NCBI RefSeq assembly: GCF_003289965.1
Contig: NZ_QMBQ01000008.1
Coordinates: 62,001-126,000, forward strand
Length of the DNA stretch: 64,000 nucleotides
Source of the DNA: Mesorhizobium atlanticum
GTDB lineage: Bacteria; Pseudomonadota; Alphaproteobacteria; Rhizobiales; Rhizobiaceae
Direction of reading: 5' to 3'
The notes under the pieces are model-generated. The model was not told the origin of the DNA and made no database searches. It saw only the letters and a list, made by a program, of their open reading frames with translations. Both the position numbers and the translations under genes were made by a program. Of the stretch, positions 55,219-63,874 are shown in pieces; positions within the stretch are counted from its first letter, which is position 1, and every line of letters begins with the position of its first letter.

Positions 55219-56343
55219 TCAACCGTCGAACCGCGCGGGACGAAACGGCTCAAGCAACGGACTGGGCTCGCCGCTGACGATCTCGTCCGCCAGCAATTCG
55301 CCCGCGATGAGACCGAGCGTGGCGCCGCTATGGCTGAAGACGACGTTGTAGCCGGGAATGCCGGCCAGCTGGCCGATCACCGGTTCGCCATCGGCCGGTA
55401 TCGGCTTCGGTCCCATGTGATGGCTTTCCAGCGCCAGTTTCGGATTGCCTTCCAGCACCTTGGAGGCCTCTTCGAGCAGGCCCGCGATCGTCGATGGCTT
55501 GGCCTCGTAGCTGCCGTCGCCGCGCACAATGACTTCTTCCTCGGACCAGGCCGAGTCGAGCGCGAAACCGCCGTTGGGGGTCGGCCGGATGGCGACACGC
55601 GGCGTGTTGAGCACGGCGCGCAGCGGATGGCGGACTGGCTTGCTGAAGAGGAGCAGCGCGCGCGTCGTGCCGTCACCAATGCGCCGGCCTGCTTTTGCCG
55701 CCATGGCCGGCACCGCCGGGCCGGTCGCGACCACGACGGCGTCGGCATCGATAGCCAGGCCGGAGGAGGTCCTCACGCCGGTCGCCCGGCCATTGGCAAG
55801 AACAACATCGGCAGCGCCGGCATCGGTGACAATCCGCCCGCCGCGTTCGCCGAACTCCCGCAGCAGCAGGCCGATGAGCGATGGCAGATCGACCCAGCCT
55901 TCGCCGGCATTGAAGATGGCGCCTTGGCGAGAAACAGCCTTTGCGTCGATGCCTGGCGTGACGGCGGCGATCTCGGCGGGTGCGAGCAGCCGCGTCTCGT
56001 AACCGATCGCCTGTTCGTGGCGGAAGATTTCCTCGATCTGGTTGGCCGCATTGTCGGCGTCCCAGGTGAGCCCGCCGTCAAGCCGCAGCCAGGCGCGGCA
56101 ATCCTGCCCGGCCGCGAACTTCCGGTAGCGGTCGAGGCCCGCGATGCGCAGCGCATGGTAGGCGGCCGAGCGTTTTCGCGCGGAGTTGAGCCAGGCGAGT
56201 GAGCGCGACGACGCGCCGCTGGCGACCGGCCCGTCGCTAACGATCGTCACTTGCGCGCCGAGCCGGGCGAGATGAACGGCGGTTGAGACGCCGAAGATGC
56301 CGGCGCCGATGACGGCGACCTTGAGGGCGGATTTTTCAGTCAT
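55219..56343 (-). CDS. FAD-dependent amino acid oxidoreductase, DadA-like
   Basis: A 374-residue flavoprotein of the DAO family. The N-terminal dinucleotide site is VIGAGIFGVSTAVHLA (about 11-26), and the C-terminal SHSGATLGLIAGELLADEI is the usual FAD-contacting end. Such enzymes oxidise D-amino acids, sarcosine or imino acids. It lies 55 bases after the polar amino acid importer fusion, so the imported compound is its probable substrate. ATG at 56343. Confidence 0.86.
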   Translation of the reverse strand: MTEKSALKVAVIGAGIFGVSTAVHLARLGAQVTIVSDGPVASGASSRSLAWLNSARKRSAAYHALRIAGLDRYRKFAAGQDCRAWLRLDGGLTWDADNAANQIEEIFRHEQAIGYETRLLAPAEIAAVTPGIDAKAVSRQGAIFNAGEGWVDLPSLIGLLLREFGERGGRIVTDAGAADVVLANGRATGVRTSSGLAIDADAVVVATGPAVPAMAAKAGRRIGDGTTRALLLFSKPVRHPLRAVLNTPRVAIRPTPNGGFALDSAWSEEEVIVRGDGSYEAKPSTIAGLLEEASKVLEGNPKLALESHHMGPKPIPADGEPVIGQLAGIPGYNVVFSHSGATLGLIAGELLADEIVSGEPSPLLEPFRPARFDG

Positions 56344-56398
56344 GACTGCAGCTTTCGATGATCGGGCTTTGGCTTGGGAGAGGGCGAGGCGGCATCGC

Positions 56399-57919
56399 TC
56401 ACAGCACCTCGGCGAGAAATTGCCGGAGTCTTGGGCTTTTCGGCCGGTCGAATATCTCCGCCGGCGGGCCGACCTCGACGATGCGACCCTCGTCCATGAA
56501 GGCGACCTGGTCGGCCACCTTGCGCGCGAACCCCATCTCATGGGTGACGACGATCATCGTCATGCCGCGCCGGCCGAGGTCGGCCATAAGGTTGAGCACG
56601 CCTTTGACCAGTTCGGGGTCGAGCGCGCTGGTCACCTCGTCGAAGAGGATGACTTCGGGGTCCATGGCCAGCGCGCGGGCGATCGCCACGCGCTGCTGCT
56701 GGCCGCCGGAGAGACGGCTCGGCCGGTAGTCCGCGCGGGCGGCAAGGCCCACTTCGGCAAGCTGCGCTTCGGCCAAACGCCGTGCCTGGCTTCCCGCCAT
56801 GCCCTTGATCTTGGTCAGCGCAAGCATGACGTTCTCGATCGCCGTGTGGTTCGGGAACAGGTTGAAATGCTGGAACACCATGCCGACGCGGCGGCGAAGC
56901 TGCTCCGGTTGCATCGCCAGAATGCTTTCGCCGTCGAGCAGGACGTCACCGGCCTTGGGCTCGACCAGCCGGTTGAGGCAGCGCAGCAGTGTCGATTTCC
57001 CTGATCCCGATGGACCGATCACGCAGGTGACCGTCCCCGGCTCGACCTTGAGCCTTATTTCTTTCAGCACCTGCAGTTCGCCATAGGCCATGTCGAGGTC
57101 GCGCACCTCGAGGCTGCCGGCCTTGATGGCCGGCCGTGCCGTTGCCGGGGCCTTGCCCGACATGTCCCTCAACTCGCCGACCTCGACCAGGCCGCTGACG
57201 GCGGCGCCCGGTTTCTGCCTGCCTAGCCGCAGACGGTTGTCGATGTGGTTGACCACGTGGGTCAGCGGCACCGTGATGATCAGATAGAACATGCCGGCCA
57301 GAAGCAGCGGCGACAGATTGCCGGTGACCACTGCCTGGTCTTGGCCGATGCGGAAAATCTCACGCTCGGAGGCAAGCAGGCCGAGGAAATAGACGAGGCT
57401 GGAATCCTTGACGTTGCCGATGAACTGATTGACCAAAGCGGGAAGCACGCGACGTATGCCCTGCGGAATGACGATCAGCCGCATGCCCTGGCCATAGCTC
57501 ATGGAGAGCGCGCGGCACGCTTCCATCTGACCGCTCTCGACGCTCTGGATCCCCGAGCGAAAAATCTCGCCGATATAGGCACCGGCAATCAGGCTCAGCG
57601 CCACGACGCCGAGCGGGTAAGGCGAGGGGCCGAACAGCTCGCGGCCGATGCGGGCAAAACCCTGGCCGATCAAAAGGATGGTGAGGATCGCCGGCAGCCC
57701 GCGAAAGATGTCGGTATAGACGCGCGCCGGAATCCGCAGCCAGGCAGAGCGCGAGATGCCCATGACCGCAAGGATCATGCCTATGACGATGCCGAGCACG
57801 GTCGAAGCCGCGGCCAGGATCAGCGTGTTCTTCAAGCCGACCATGAGCAACGACGGCAGCACCGATGCCATCGCGTCCCAATCGAAGAAGCTGCGCTGAA
57901 GGTTCTCTAACCAATTCAT
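56399..57919 (-). CDS. polar amino acid ABC transporter, permease-ATPase fusion
   Basis: A 506-residue fusion. Residues about 1-235 are a HisM-type permease (TDIFRGLPAILTILLIGQG and GMRLIVIPQGIRRVLPALVNQFIGNVKDSSL), and about 268-506 a GlnQ-type ATPase (GPSGSGKST, LSGGQQQRVAIARAL, VILFDEVTSALDPE). This joins two subunits usually encoded separately. It works with the receptor encoded upstream. Confidence 0.9.
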   Translation of the reverse strand: MNWLENLQRSFFDWDAMASVLPSLLMVGLKNTLILAAASTVLGIVIGMILAVMGISRSAWLRIPARVYTDIFRGLPAILTILLIGQGFARIGRELFGPSPYPLGVVALSLIAGAYIGEIFRSGIQSVESGQMEACRALSMSYGQGMRLIVIPQGIRRVLPALVNQFIGNVKDSSLVYFLGLLASEREIFRIGQDQAVVTGNLSPLLLAGMFYLIITVPLTHVVNHIDNRLRLGRQKPGAAVSGLVEVGELRDMSGKAPATARPAIKAGSLEVRDLDMAYGELQVLKEIRLKVEPGTVTCVIGPSGSGKSTLLRCLNRLVEPKAGDVLLDGESILAMQPEQLRRRVGMVFQHFNLFPNHTAIENVMLALTKIKGMAGSQARRLAEAQLAEVGLAARADYRPSRLSGGQQQRVAIARALAMDPEVILFDEVTSALDPELVKGVLNLMADLGRRGMTMIVVTHEMGFARKVADQVAFMDEGRIVEVGPPAEIFDRPKSPRLRQFLAEVL

Positions 57920-58019
57920 TCGCCAACCTGCCTTGCTCGGCGACGGAATCGCCCGTCGCGCGATCGCTCATGGCCTGCCTGGAAGGCCGTCGGCATTCGC
58001 GCCGGCGGCAGTTTGCAGG

Positions 58020-58856
58020 TCAGTTCTTCTTGGGGAGATATTGCTCCGGCATGGGCGATCCGGGGAACCATTTCTGGTAGAGCTCGCGCCAGGTGCCGTC
58101 CTGCATGGCTTCGTGGATGCCCTTGTTCAGCGCCTCGCGAAAAGCGTCGTTGCCCTTGCGGATAACGAAACCAGCCGGCGCGTCGAAAGACGGAATGTTG
58201 ATGGCGATCTTAAGCGAAGGATAGCGCTCGCCATATTGTTTGGCCGCCTCATAATCGAGGAAGTGTCCGTCGATCGTGCCGTTGTTGAGCGCGGCGATAG
58301 CCGAGTTGTTGTCGGGGAATTTCACCAGGTCGGTATGGGTAAAGTTCTTGGTGGCGTAGATTTCCTGCAGCGTGCCCTGGACGACGCCGAGGCGCTTGCC
58401 GGCAAGGCCTTCGGCGCTGGTGATCTTGGGGTCGGACGTCAGCACGGACAGATACCCGGCAAGATAGCCGTCGGAAAAGTCGACCGTTTGCTTGCGCTTC
58501 TCGGTCGTCCCGATCGCCGCGACGGCCACATCGAAGCGCTGGTTGGCGACGGACGGCATCAGCGCCGAGAACTCCTGGCCAGTGAAGGTCACCTGGTCCG
58601 GCTTGAAGCCCATCCGGCCCACCACGTTGAGGAAGAATTCGAGATCGAACCCAGTGAACTTGCCGTCGGCGGTGGTGAAGGCATAGGGCTTGGCGTCGCC
58701 CATCGTGCCCACGCTGATCGTCTTTGGGTCGATGAGATTGTAGGGATTGTCCGCTGCCCAGGCCTTGGCGAGCGAAAGCGCAGCCAGCGCGATGGCGAAG
58801 AAGACCGAGCCGATGCGCTGCCGGCAGCTCACTGTAAAAAGACCTCTTATGCTCAT
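58020..58856 (-). CDS. polar amino acid ABC transporter substrate-binding protein
   Basis: A 278-residue periplasmic receptor of the SBP_bac_3 family with a signal peptide ending near KAWA-A (about residue 34). Family regions include GFDLEFFLNVVGRMGF, FDVAVAAIGTTEKRKQTVDFSDGY and LAGKRLGVVQGT. It opens the operon receptor-permease/ATPase-oxidoreductase-TPR and is divergent from a LacI gene. Confidence 0.9.
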   Translation of the reverse strand: MSIRGLFTVSCRQRIGSVFFAIALAALSLAKAWAADNPYNLIDPKTISVGTMGDAKPYAFTTADGKFTGFDLEFFLNVVGRMGFKPDQVTFTGQEFSALMPSVANQRFDVAVAAIGTTEKRKQTVDFSDGYLAGYLSVLTSDPKITSAEGLAGKRLGVVQGTLQEIYATKNFTHTDLVKFPDNNSAIAALNNGTIDGHFLDYEAAKQYGERYPSLKIAINIPSFDAPAGFVIRKGNDAFREALNKGIHEAMQDGTWRELYQKWFPGSPMPEQYLPKKN

Positions 58857-58963
58857 CGGTTGTTCTCCACTCCGAAGATCGGTTCAAGCCTGGCTTTCGA
58901 GAAGGCCCGGCGGTCAATTCGACACGGTTTCCGATGCGGCGCCTCTTGGCGCTCTTTTTCATA

Positions 58964-59004
58964 TGAGACCGGTCTCAATTGTGGATGAGACCGGTCTCTT
59001 GACA
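58964..59004. promoter_or_regulatory. two palindromic LacI-type operators and a promoter -35
   Basis: TGAGACCGGTCTCA (58964-58977) and GAGACCGGTCTC (58987-58998) are perfect palindromes sharing the 12-base core GAGACCGGTCTC, with centres 22 bases apart. The second abuts TTGACA (58999-59004), the probable -35 of the LacI gene. The central CG and two-fold symmetry are typical of LacI-family sites. They lie between the regulator and the divergent importer operon. Confidence 0.85.
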
Positions 59005-59059
59005 TTTGTAGGCACAGCGACGACCATCCGTCAACGAATTTGAAAGCGATTTCCAAGAA

Positions 59060-60118
59060 ATGAAGCGCCCATCCAAGGCTCCCTCCGTCACCGTCAGCGA
59101 CGTCGCCCGCGAAGCCAAGGTTTCGAAGGCGACGGCGGCGCGCGTGCTGGGCGGTTACGGCACCGTGAGCGAGATGGTCCGCGCGGCCGTGCTGGAAGCC
59201 GCCAGGGCGCTCGACTACCGGCCGAACGAGCTCGCGCGCAGCATGACGACGGGGCGTTCCGGCAGCATCGGTGTGGTCGTCGGCGATATCGAGAACCCGT
59301 TCTTCTCGCTTGCCGTGCGCGGCATCAGCGACGTGGCGCGCTTGTCGGGCATCAACGTCATACTCGCCAATTCAGGCGAAGACGTCGAGGCGGAGAAGAA
59401 TGCGATCCGCGTCCTCCTGGCAAAGCAGGTCGACGGCTTGATCGTGACGCCGGCCCAATCCAGCGAGATCGCGCATCTCAAGGAGATCGCTTGCCCGCTG
59501 GCGCTGCTCGACCGCGCCCTGCCGGAGCTTGCCGTCGACACAGTCACGGTCGACGACCGCAATGCGGCGCTGCGGGCCACGCGCATCCTAACTGAGGCCG
59601 GGCATCGAAGGATCGCCTATGTCACCGCGGCGGTGTTGTCGGGGGACTTTCGCGGCGCTGCGTCCAGGATTAACACCTCCACGGTGCGCGAGCGCATCCT
59701 CGGCTTTATCGAGGGTTGCCGCGAGGCGGACATCGAAGGGGCGGAGCGCAATATCCATTTCGGCAGCGGGCGATCGGAAAGCGCGCACGCCCTCATGCAG
59801 CGCCTGCTCAAAAGTGCGGAGCGGCCGACGGCGATCCTCGCCTCCGACAGCGTCGTGGCGCTGGAGTTGTTCAAGGCGATCCGCGAATGCGGCCTCCGCA
59901 TCCCTCAAGACATATCGCTGATCACCTTCCACGATGCCGACTGGACAAGCGTGACCACGCCGCCGATCACCGTCATCGACCAGCCGGTCTATGCGCTGGG
60001 AAAGTCTGTCGCTGAACTGCTGATACGCCGCCTGAAAGGCGACGACCGTCCGCCCGAAAGGATCGTGCTGCCCACGACGATCATCGAACGGATGTCGGTC
60101 GGCCCGTCAGAGGCTTGA
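59060..60118 (+). CDS. LacI-family transcriptional regulator
   Basis: A 352-residue repressor. The N-terminal helix-turn-helix and hinge (VTVSDVAREAKVSKATAARVLGGYG... LDYRPNELARSM) are clear, followed by the periplasmic-binding-protein-like core (GSIGVVVGDIENPFF... ILASDSVVALELFKAIRECGLRIPQDISLITFHD). The operators between it and the amino acid importer suggest it represses both directions. The inducer is unknown; control of a polar amino acid system by LacI is less common than of sugar systems. Confidence 0.92.
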   Translation: MKRPSKAPSVTVSDVAREAKVSKATAARVLGGYGTVSEMVRAAVLEAARALDYRPNELARSMTTGRSGSIGVVVGDIENPFFSLAVRGISDVARLSGINVILANSGEDVEAEKNAIRVLLAKQVDGLIVTPAQSSEIAHLKEIACPLALLDRALPELAVDTVTVDDRNAALRATRILTEAGHRRIAYVTAAVLSGDFRGAASRINTSTVRERILGFIEGCREADIEGAERNIHFGSGRSESAHALMQRLLKSAERPTAILASDSVVALELFKAIRECGLRIPQDISLITFHDADWTSVTTPPITVIDQPVYALGKSVAELLIRRLKGDDRPPERIVLPTTIIERMSVGPSEA

Positions 60119-60124
60119 GCGCTG

Positions 60125-60166
60125 AAAAGCGGCGGCCGGCGCGGCTTTGAGCGCCGCGCCGGCCGC
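60125..60166. terminator. GC-rich terminator hairpin between convergent genes
   Basis: GCGGCCGGCGCGGC (60132-60145) pairs perfectly with GCCGCGCCGGCCGC (60153-60166), with a 7-base loop. On the minus strand the stem is followed closely by TTTT (complement of 60125-60128), so it ends the peptide-binding-protein gene; it can also stop the LacI gene. Confidence 0.75.
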
Positions 60167-60181
60167 TCGGTCCTGGGAAGA

Positions 60182-61822
60182 TCAGCTCTCCAGCCAAACC
60201 TTTTCGAAATGCTGCTCGAGCGCCTGGTGCTGTTCGCAGCCCTGCACGCCCTTGCGATAGGTGCGGTAGACCGAGCGCCAGTAGGGCTGGATGATGATGC
60301 CGCTATCGCGCAAATTGGTCTCGATCTTGGCCATGATCTCCTTGCGCTGCGCGGCGTTCGGCATTGCCAGCGCCTTGTCGAGAAGCTCGTCGAACTCCTT
60401 GTTCGCATAGGCGCTTTCGTTCCAGGCCGCGCCCGACTTATAGGCCAACGCCAGCACCTGGACGCCGAGGGGGCGGCCGAGCCATTCGGTGCAGGAATAG
60501 GGGAATTTGCTCCAGTCATTCCAGAAGGTCGCGGCCGGCAGCACGGTGCGCTTGATCTTGAGGCCCGCCTCCCGGATCTGCGCCGCGATCGCGTCGGCGG
60601 TGCTCTTCTGCCATTCGATGTCGACCGAGATCAGCTCATATTCATGATCGGCTTTGCCGGCTTCCGCGATCAGCTTCTTGGCCTGTTCGACATCGCGCTT
60701 GGCCGGGCCGATATCGGCGAATTCCGGATGCATGGGGCCGACATGGTGGTTGTCCGCGGGCTTGCCGCGACCGTCGAGACCGAGCTTCAGCACCGCCGCA
60801 TTGTCGACGGCAAGTTGGGCCGCGCGACGCACCTTGACGTCGTCATAGGGCGCGTTGGAGACATTGAAGCGCGCCACGATGGTCGAGCCGGTGGCGATCT
60901 CGGAATTCTGCAGGCCCATTTTTTCGGTCTGCGAGACGGCGTCCGACGCGGTCTCATGGTCGGTGTCGATCTCGCCGGATTCGAAGGCCGACAGCATGGC
61001 GTTGGGATCGGAGCCGTAGTCGACCCATTTGATGCCGTCGAGATGGAACTCGCCCTTCCACCAGGGCTTGTCCTTGCGCTTCACCTCCGCGCCCGTCTCG
61101 GCGTCCCAGCTCACCAGCTCGCACGGGCCGGTGGTGATGGCCAAAGCCTTCTTCGGGTCGGCATCGCCCTCATACGAGCGGTGCATGATCAGCGCCGGAT
61201 AGTCCGCCATGCCGGCAATCAGCGAGATGTCTGGCTTGGGCAGGTTGAGCTTGACGGTGTAATCGTCAACCTTCTGGATGCCGCCATCGACCGGCTTCTT
61301 GGTGTCGGCATTGACCAGCGCGCCCATGCGCGCCGCGACCGAATTGCCGGCGACCGAGGCATCGCACCAGCGGTTGAGGTTGTGGATCACGTCGTCGGCG
61401 TTGAATGTGTCGCCATTCGACCAGGTGATGCCCTTGCGCACATGCAGCGTGATCGTCTTGGCGTCGTCGCTGGTTTCCCAGCTTTCCAGCAGCCACGGCT
61501 CGAAGGAGAAGTCGGTGTTCCAGCGCACCAGATATTCGTTGCACTGGCGGGCGACATTCGACATCTCGACGCCGTCGAAGGTGCGCGGATCCTTGAAACC
61601 TTTGACGTTCATGGCGACGCGCAGCACGCCGCCCTTTTTCGGCTCGGCGGCCCGGGCAGGCGAGGGGGTAATGCCGCCCAGCGCCATCGCGCCGGCGGCG
61701 CTGACGCCAAAGCCGGCCATCAGCGCCAGATATTCGCGCCGGCTGATTTCGCCCTTCTTGAAGTCGTCGGCGACCGGCTTGGCACGCGGGTGCAGTTTCC
61801 TATCGGTCAGCATGAATTTCAT
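60182..61822 (-). CDS. ABC transporter substrate-binding protein, family 5 (peptide/nickel type), Tat-exported
   Basis: A 546-residue SBP_bac_5 receptor. The N-terminus EISRREYLALMAGFGVSAAG is a twin-arginine signal (R28-R29), with cleavage probably after ARA-A near residue 59. Conserved regions include WLLESWETSDDAKTITLHVRKGITWSNGDTFNADDV. No permease or ATPase is in the window. The ATG at 61822 gives the Tat signal a normal length; the upstream open frame is through repeat-like DNA. Confidence 0.88.
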   Translation of the reverse strand: MKFMLTDRKLHPRAKPVADDFKKGEISRREYLALMAGFGVSAAGAMALGGITPSPARAAEPKKGGVLRVAMNVKGFKDPRTFDGVEMSNVARQCNEYLVRWNTDFSFEPWLLESWETSDDAKTITLHVRKGITWSNGDTFNADDVIHNLNRWCDASVAGNSVAARMGALVNADTKKPVDGGIQKVDDYTVKLNLPKPDISLIAGMADYPALIMHRSYEGDADPKKALAITTGPCELVSWDAETGAEVKRKDKPWWKGEFHLDGIKWVDYGSDPNAMLSAFESGEIDTDHETASDAVSQTEKMGLQNSEIATGSTIVARFNVSNAPYDDVKVRRAAQLAVDNAAVLKLGLDGRGKPADNHHVGPMHPEFADIGPAKRDVEQAKKLIAEAGKADHEYELISVDIEWQKSTADAIAAQIREAGLKIKRTVLPAATFWNDWSKFPYSCTEWLGRPLGVQVLALAYKSGAAWNESAYANKEFDELLDKALAMPNAAQRKEIMAKIETNLRDSGIIIQPYWRSVYRTYRKGVQGCEQHQALEQHFEKVWLES

Positions 61823-62171
61823 CGTCGTTCCCTCTGTTGTTGGGCGCCCCGGGATCGCCAGGCGCGGGGGCGGATGCGACCGCCGGGGCGCCATTGCCTG
61901 CTGGGCGATGATAGGTCTGCTTTCGGCAGTGAAATGTTTGGTTTTCCGCAGTTCTTGTGCGCCGTTCCGCAGGGCGCAGCGCGCCTGTCTCCCCCCCTGT
62001 GGGGGAGAATGAATTTTCACGGTCTTAGCCGGAGCTCTTGCGAAGGCTAAGTCATAGAAAATCCAAGAGAGGGGATTTCGTAGGGCGCAGAAGCCGCCTT
62101 TTCATAGGGCCCCAGCCTTTCCTCGTGGGGCGCAGTGCCCCCTCTCTTGCGATTTCCAACACTTAGCTTTG
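61823..62171. other. intergenic region with repeat modules, 349 bases
   Basis: Between two minus-strand genes. It contains CTCCCCCCCTGTGGGGGAG near 61991-62009, repeated GGGCGCAG motifs, and a hairpin at 62149-62189 (GCGATTTCCAACACTTAGC / GCTAAGATGTTGAAATCGC). No gene is supported. The modules are related to the other intergenic palindromes of the window. Confidence 0.55.
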
Positions 62172-62189
62172 CTAAGATGTTGAAATCGC
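62149..62189. repeat. hairpin repeat overlapping the 3' end of the alpha/beta hydrolase gene
   Basis: GCGATTTCCAACACTTAGC and GCTAAGATGTTGAAATCGC form a stem with one bulge and a three-base loop. The right arm covers the stop codon (62172-62174) of the hydrolase and its last five codons. Confidence 0.65.
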
Positions 62190-63164
62190 TTTCTCCCCCA
62201 CCAAAGGGGAGATGGCGCCCAGCCTTTTGATGTCTTCGATGATCCTCGCAAACGCCTCCGCCGCTCGCGGCACCGCCGCGCGGGCGCGCAGGAAGGAGTG
62301 CACCAGCCGCCTCTCCTCGCGCCACCACGCTTGTCCGCCGGCGGCAAGGATGCGGTCGCGATAGGCCTCCCCGTCCGACGACAGCGGGTCGCATTCGGCG
62401 GTGACGATGATCGTTGGTGGCAGACCAGAAAAGTCGCGATCTCTGAGCGGCAAAAAGGTGGGATCGTCAGGCGACTGCCCGGACGAGGAGCGGATATGCC
62501 GGTAGAACTCGATGTCGCTTACGCTGAGCAGCGGCGCATCGGCATGCTCAACATAAGAGCGCCCGCTCTCGTCGCCGCCGAGGCCGGGGTAGATCAACAT
62601 CTGCCCGTTCGCGTGCCGGGGATGGCGGCGGGTCGCCTGCGCCACCGCCGCGGCCAGGTTGCCGCCGGCGCTTTCGCCGCAAAGCACGATCGGCAACGCG
62701 CTGGTCGCAGCGACCCATTCGAACACGGCCAGCGCATCGTTGAAGGAGGCCGGATGCAGATACTCCGGCGCCAGACGGTAGTCGGCCGAGACCACTTCGA
62801 AACCGGTGCCGGCGCAGATTTCGGCGCAGATGTCGTCATGGCTGTCGAGGTCGCCGAGGACGAAGCCGCCGCCGTGATAGTAGACGACGACCGCCACCGC
62901 CTTGCGCGCCATCCGATAGCGGCGGACCGGAATCGGATGCGCCGTGGCGACGATGCCGTCGCTGGTGGTCACACCTTCAGGACGGCCCTGGTGAAACGCC
63001 ACGCACATCCGGTCATAGACGGCGCGCTGCTCGGGTATGGGTGCGGCAACGATCTCCGGCGGGTACCAGCTGTTGACCTTGTCGATATAGTCCCAGAGCT
63101 CCGGGTCGAGCCGGTCGGCATATTTGCCGCGGCTCGCCGCCAGATCGGCTGGGGCGCTGGTCAT
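62172..63164 (-). CDS. alpha/beta hydrolase, hormone-sensitive lipase family
   Basis: A 330-residue esterase-type enzyme with the HSL motifs: oxyanion HGGGF (97-101) and nucleophile GESAGG (S165); an Asp in TAECDPLSSDG and a His in RRLVHSF complete the triad. The last residues (ISPLVGEKAISTS) are encoded by intergenic-repeat sequence, so the original stop was probably lost. ATG at 63164 is six bases past the end of the upstream isochorismatase gene, indicating an operon. Substrate unknown. Confidence 0.87.
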   Translation of the reverse strand: MTSAPADLAASRGKYADRLDPELWDYIDKVNSWYPPEIVAAPIPEQRAVYDRMCVAFHQGRPEGVTTSDGIVATAHPIPVRRYRMARKAVAVVVYYHGGGFVLGDLDSHDDICAEICAGTGFEVVSADYRLAPEYLHPASFNDALAVFEWVAATSALPIVLCGESAGGNLAAAVAQATRRHPRHANGQMLIYPGLGGDESGRSYVEHADAPLLSVSDIEFYRHIRSSSGQSPDDPTFLPLRDRDFSGLPPTIIVTAECDPLSSDGEAYRDRILAAGGQAWWREERRLVHSFLRARAAVPRAAEAFARIIEDIKRLGAISPLVGEKAISTS

Positions 63165-63169
63165 CGCCG

Positions 63170-63847
63170 TCAGAGCTCGGCGTAGAGCTGCGCCGCGTTC
63201 TCGAAGGTGAAGCGCAGCGGCACCGAACCCTCGACCTGCCAGACACTGACCGTGTCGCCGGCCATCAGCCGGCAGGCGTCGAGCGTGTTGGTGACTGCGC
63301 CGCCATAGAGCCGGTTGGCGAGGTTGAGGATGCCGGTCTGGTGCATGGCTGCACTGGCGCTGCCGCAGGCATCCTTGACCAAAAGCACGCGAAACCCAAG
63401 CGCCACCGCATCCTTCACCGTGGCGTCGATGCAGGCCTCGGTCCAGACGCCGGCAATCACCAGCCATTCGATGCCGGACGCCTTGAGCTTGTCGGCAAAA
63501 TCGTTCTTGCCGAAGGCGCTGGCTTCCTGCTTGACCAGGGTGGCTTCGCCGGTTTGCGGCGCCACCTCATGGCAGATCGCCGTCAGCGGATCGTCCTTGT
63601 CGGAGAAAGCCGACTTGCCGCTCCTATCGACGGGATGGAACGGCCGCGCCGCCGCGAGATCGACGATATAGGCCCAGTGGTAAAGCGGCACGAAATTGCG
63701 CCGCGCCGCCTCCTGCAGGCGCTGGACGTTGGCGAGGATGTCGCCAAAGCCTTCGACCAGATAGCGTCTGTCCTTGCGATGCTCCTCCTGGAGATCGATG
63801 AACACCGCGGCAACGGTGCCGCGCCGGATGGAGATAGGCGTTTTCAT
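63170..63847 (-). CDS. isochorismatase-family cysteine hydrolase
   Basis: A 225-residue amidase-like hydrolase. The catalytic triad of the family is D18 (FIDLQEE), K106 (LVKQEASAF) and C139 (GVWTEACIDATV). Members hydrolyse N-carbamoyl compounds, nicotinamide, ureidoacrylate or similar. It lies between an M24 peptidase and an HSL hydrolase in one direction, suggesting a breakdown pathway for an amide or peptide-like compound. Confidence 0.87.
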   Translation of the reverse strand: MKTPISIRRGTVAAVFIDLQEEHRKDRRYLVEGFGDILANVQRLQEAARRNFVPLYHWAYIVDLAAARPFHPVDRSGKSAFSDKDDPLTAICHEVAPQTGEATLVKQEASAFGKNDFADKLKASGIEWLVIAGVWTEACIDATVKDAVALGFRVLLVKDACGSASAAMHQTGILNLANRLYGGAVTNTLDACRLMAGDTVSVWQVEGSVPLRFTFENAAQLYAEL

Positions 63848-63874
63848 GCGGAATGTGCTGTCGGTACGTGGGCG

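Noticed and set aside
53605..56202. 865-codon plus-strand frame over the TPR and oxidoreductase genes
   Set aside because: It is antisense to two recognised genes and has no family features.
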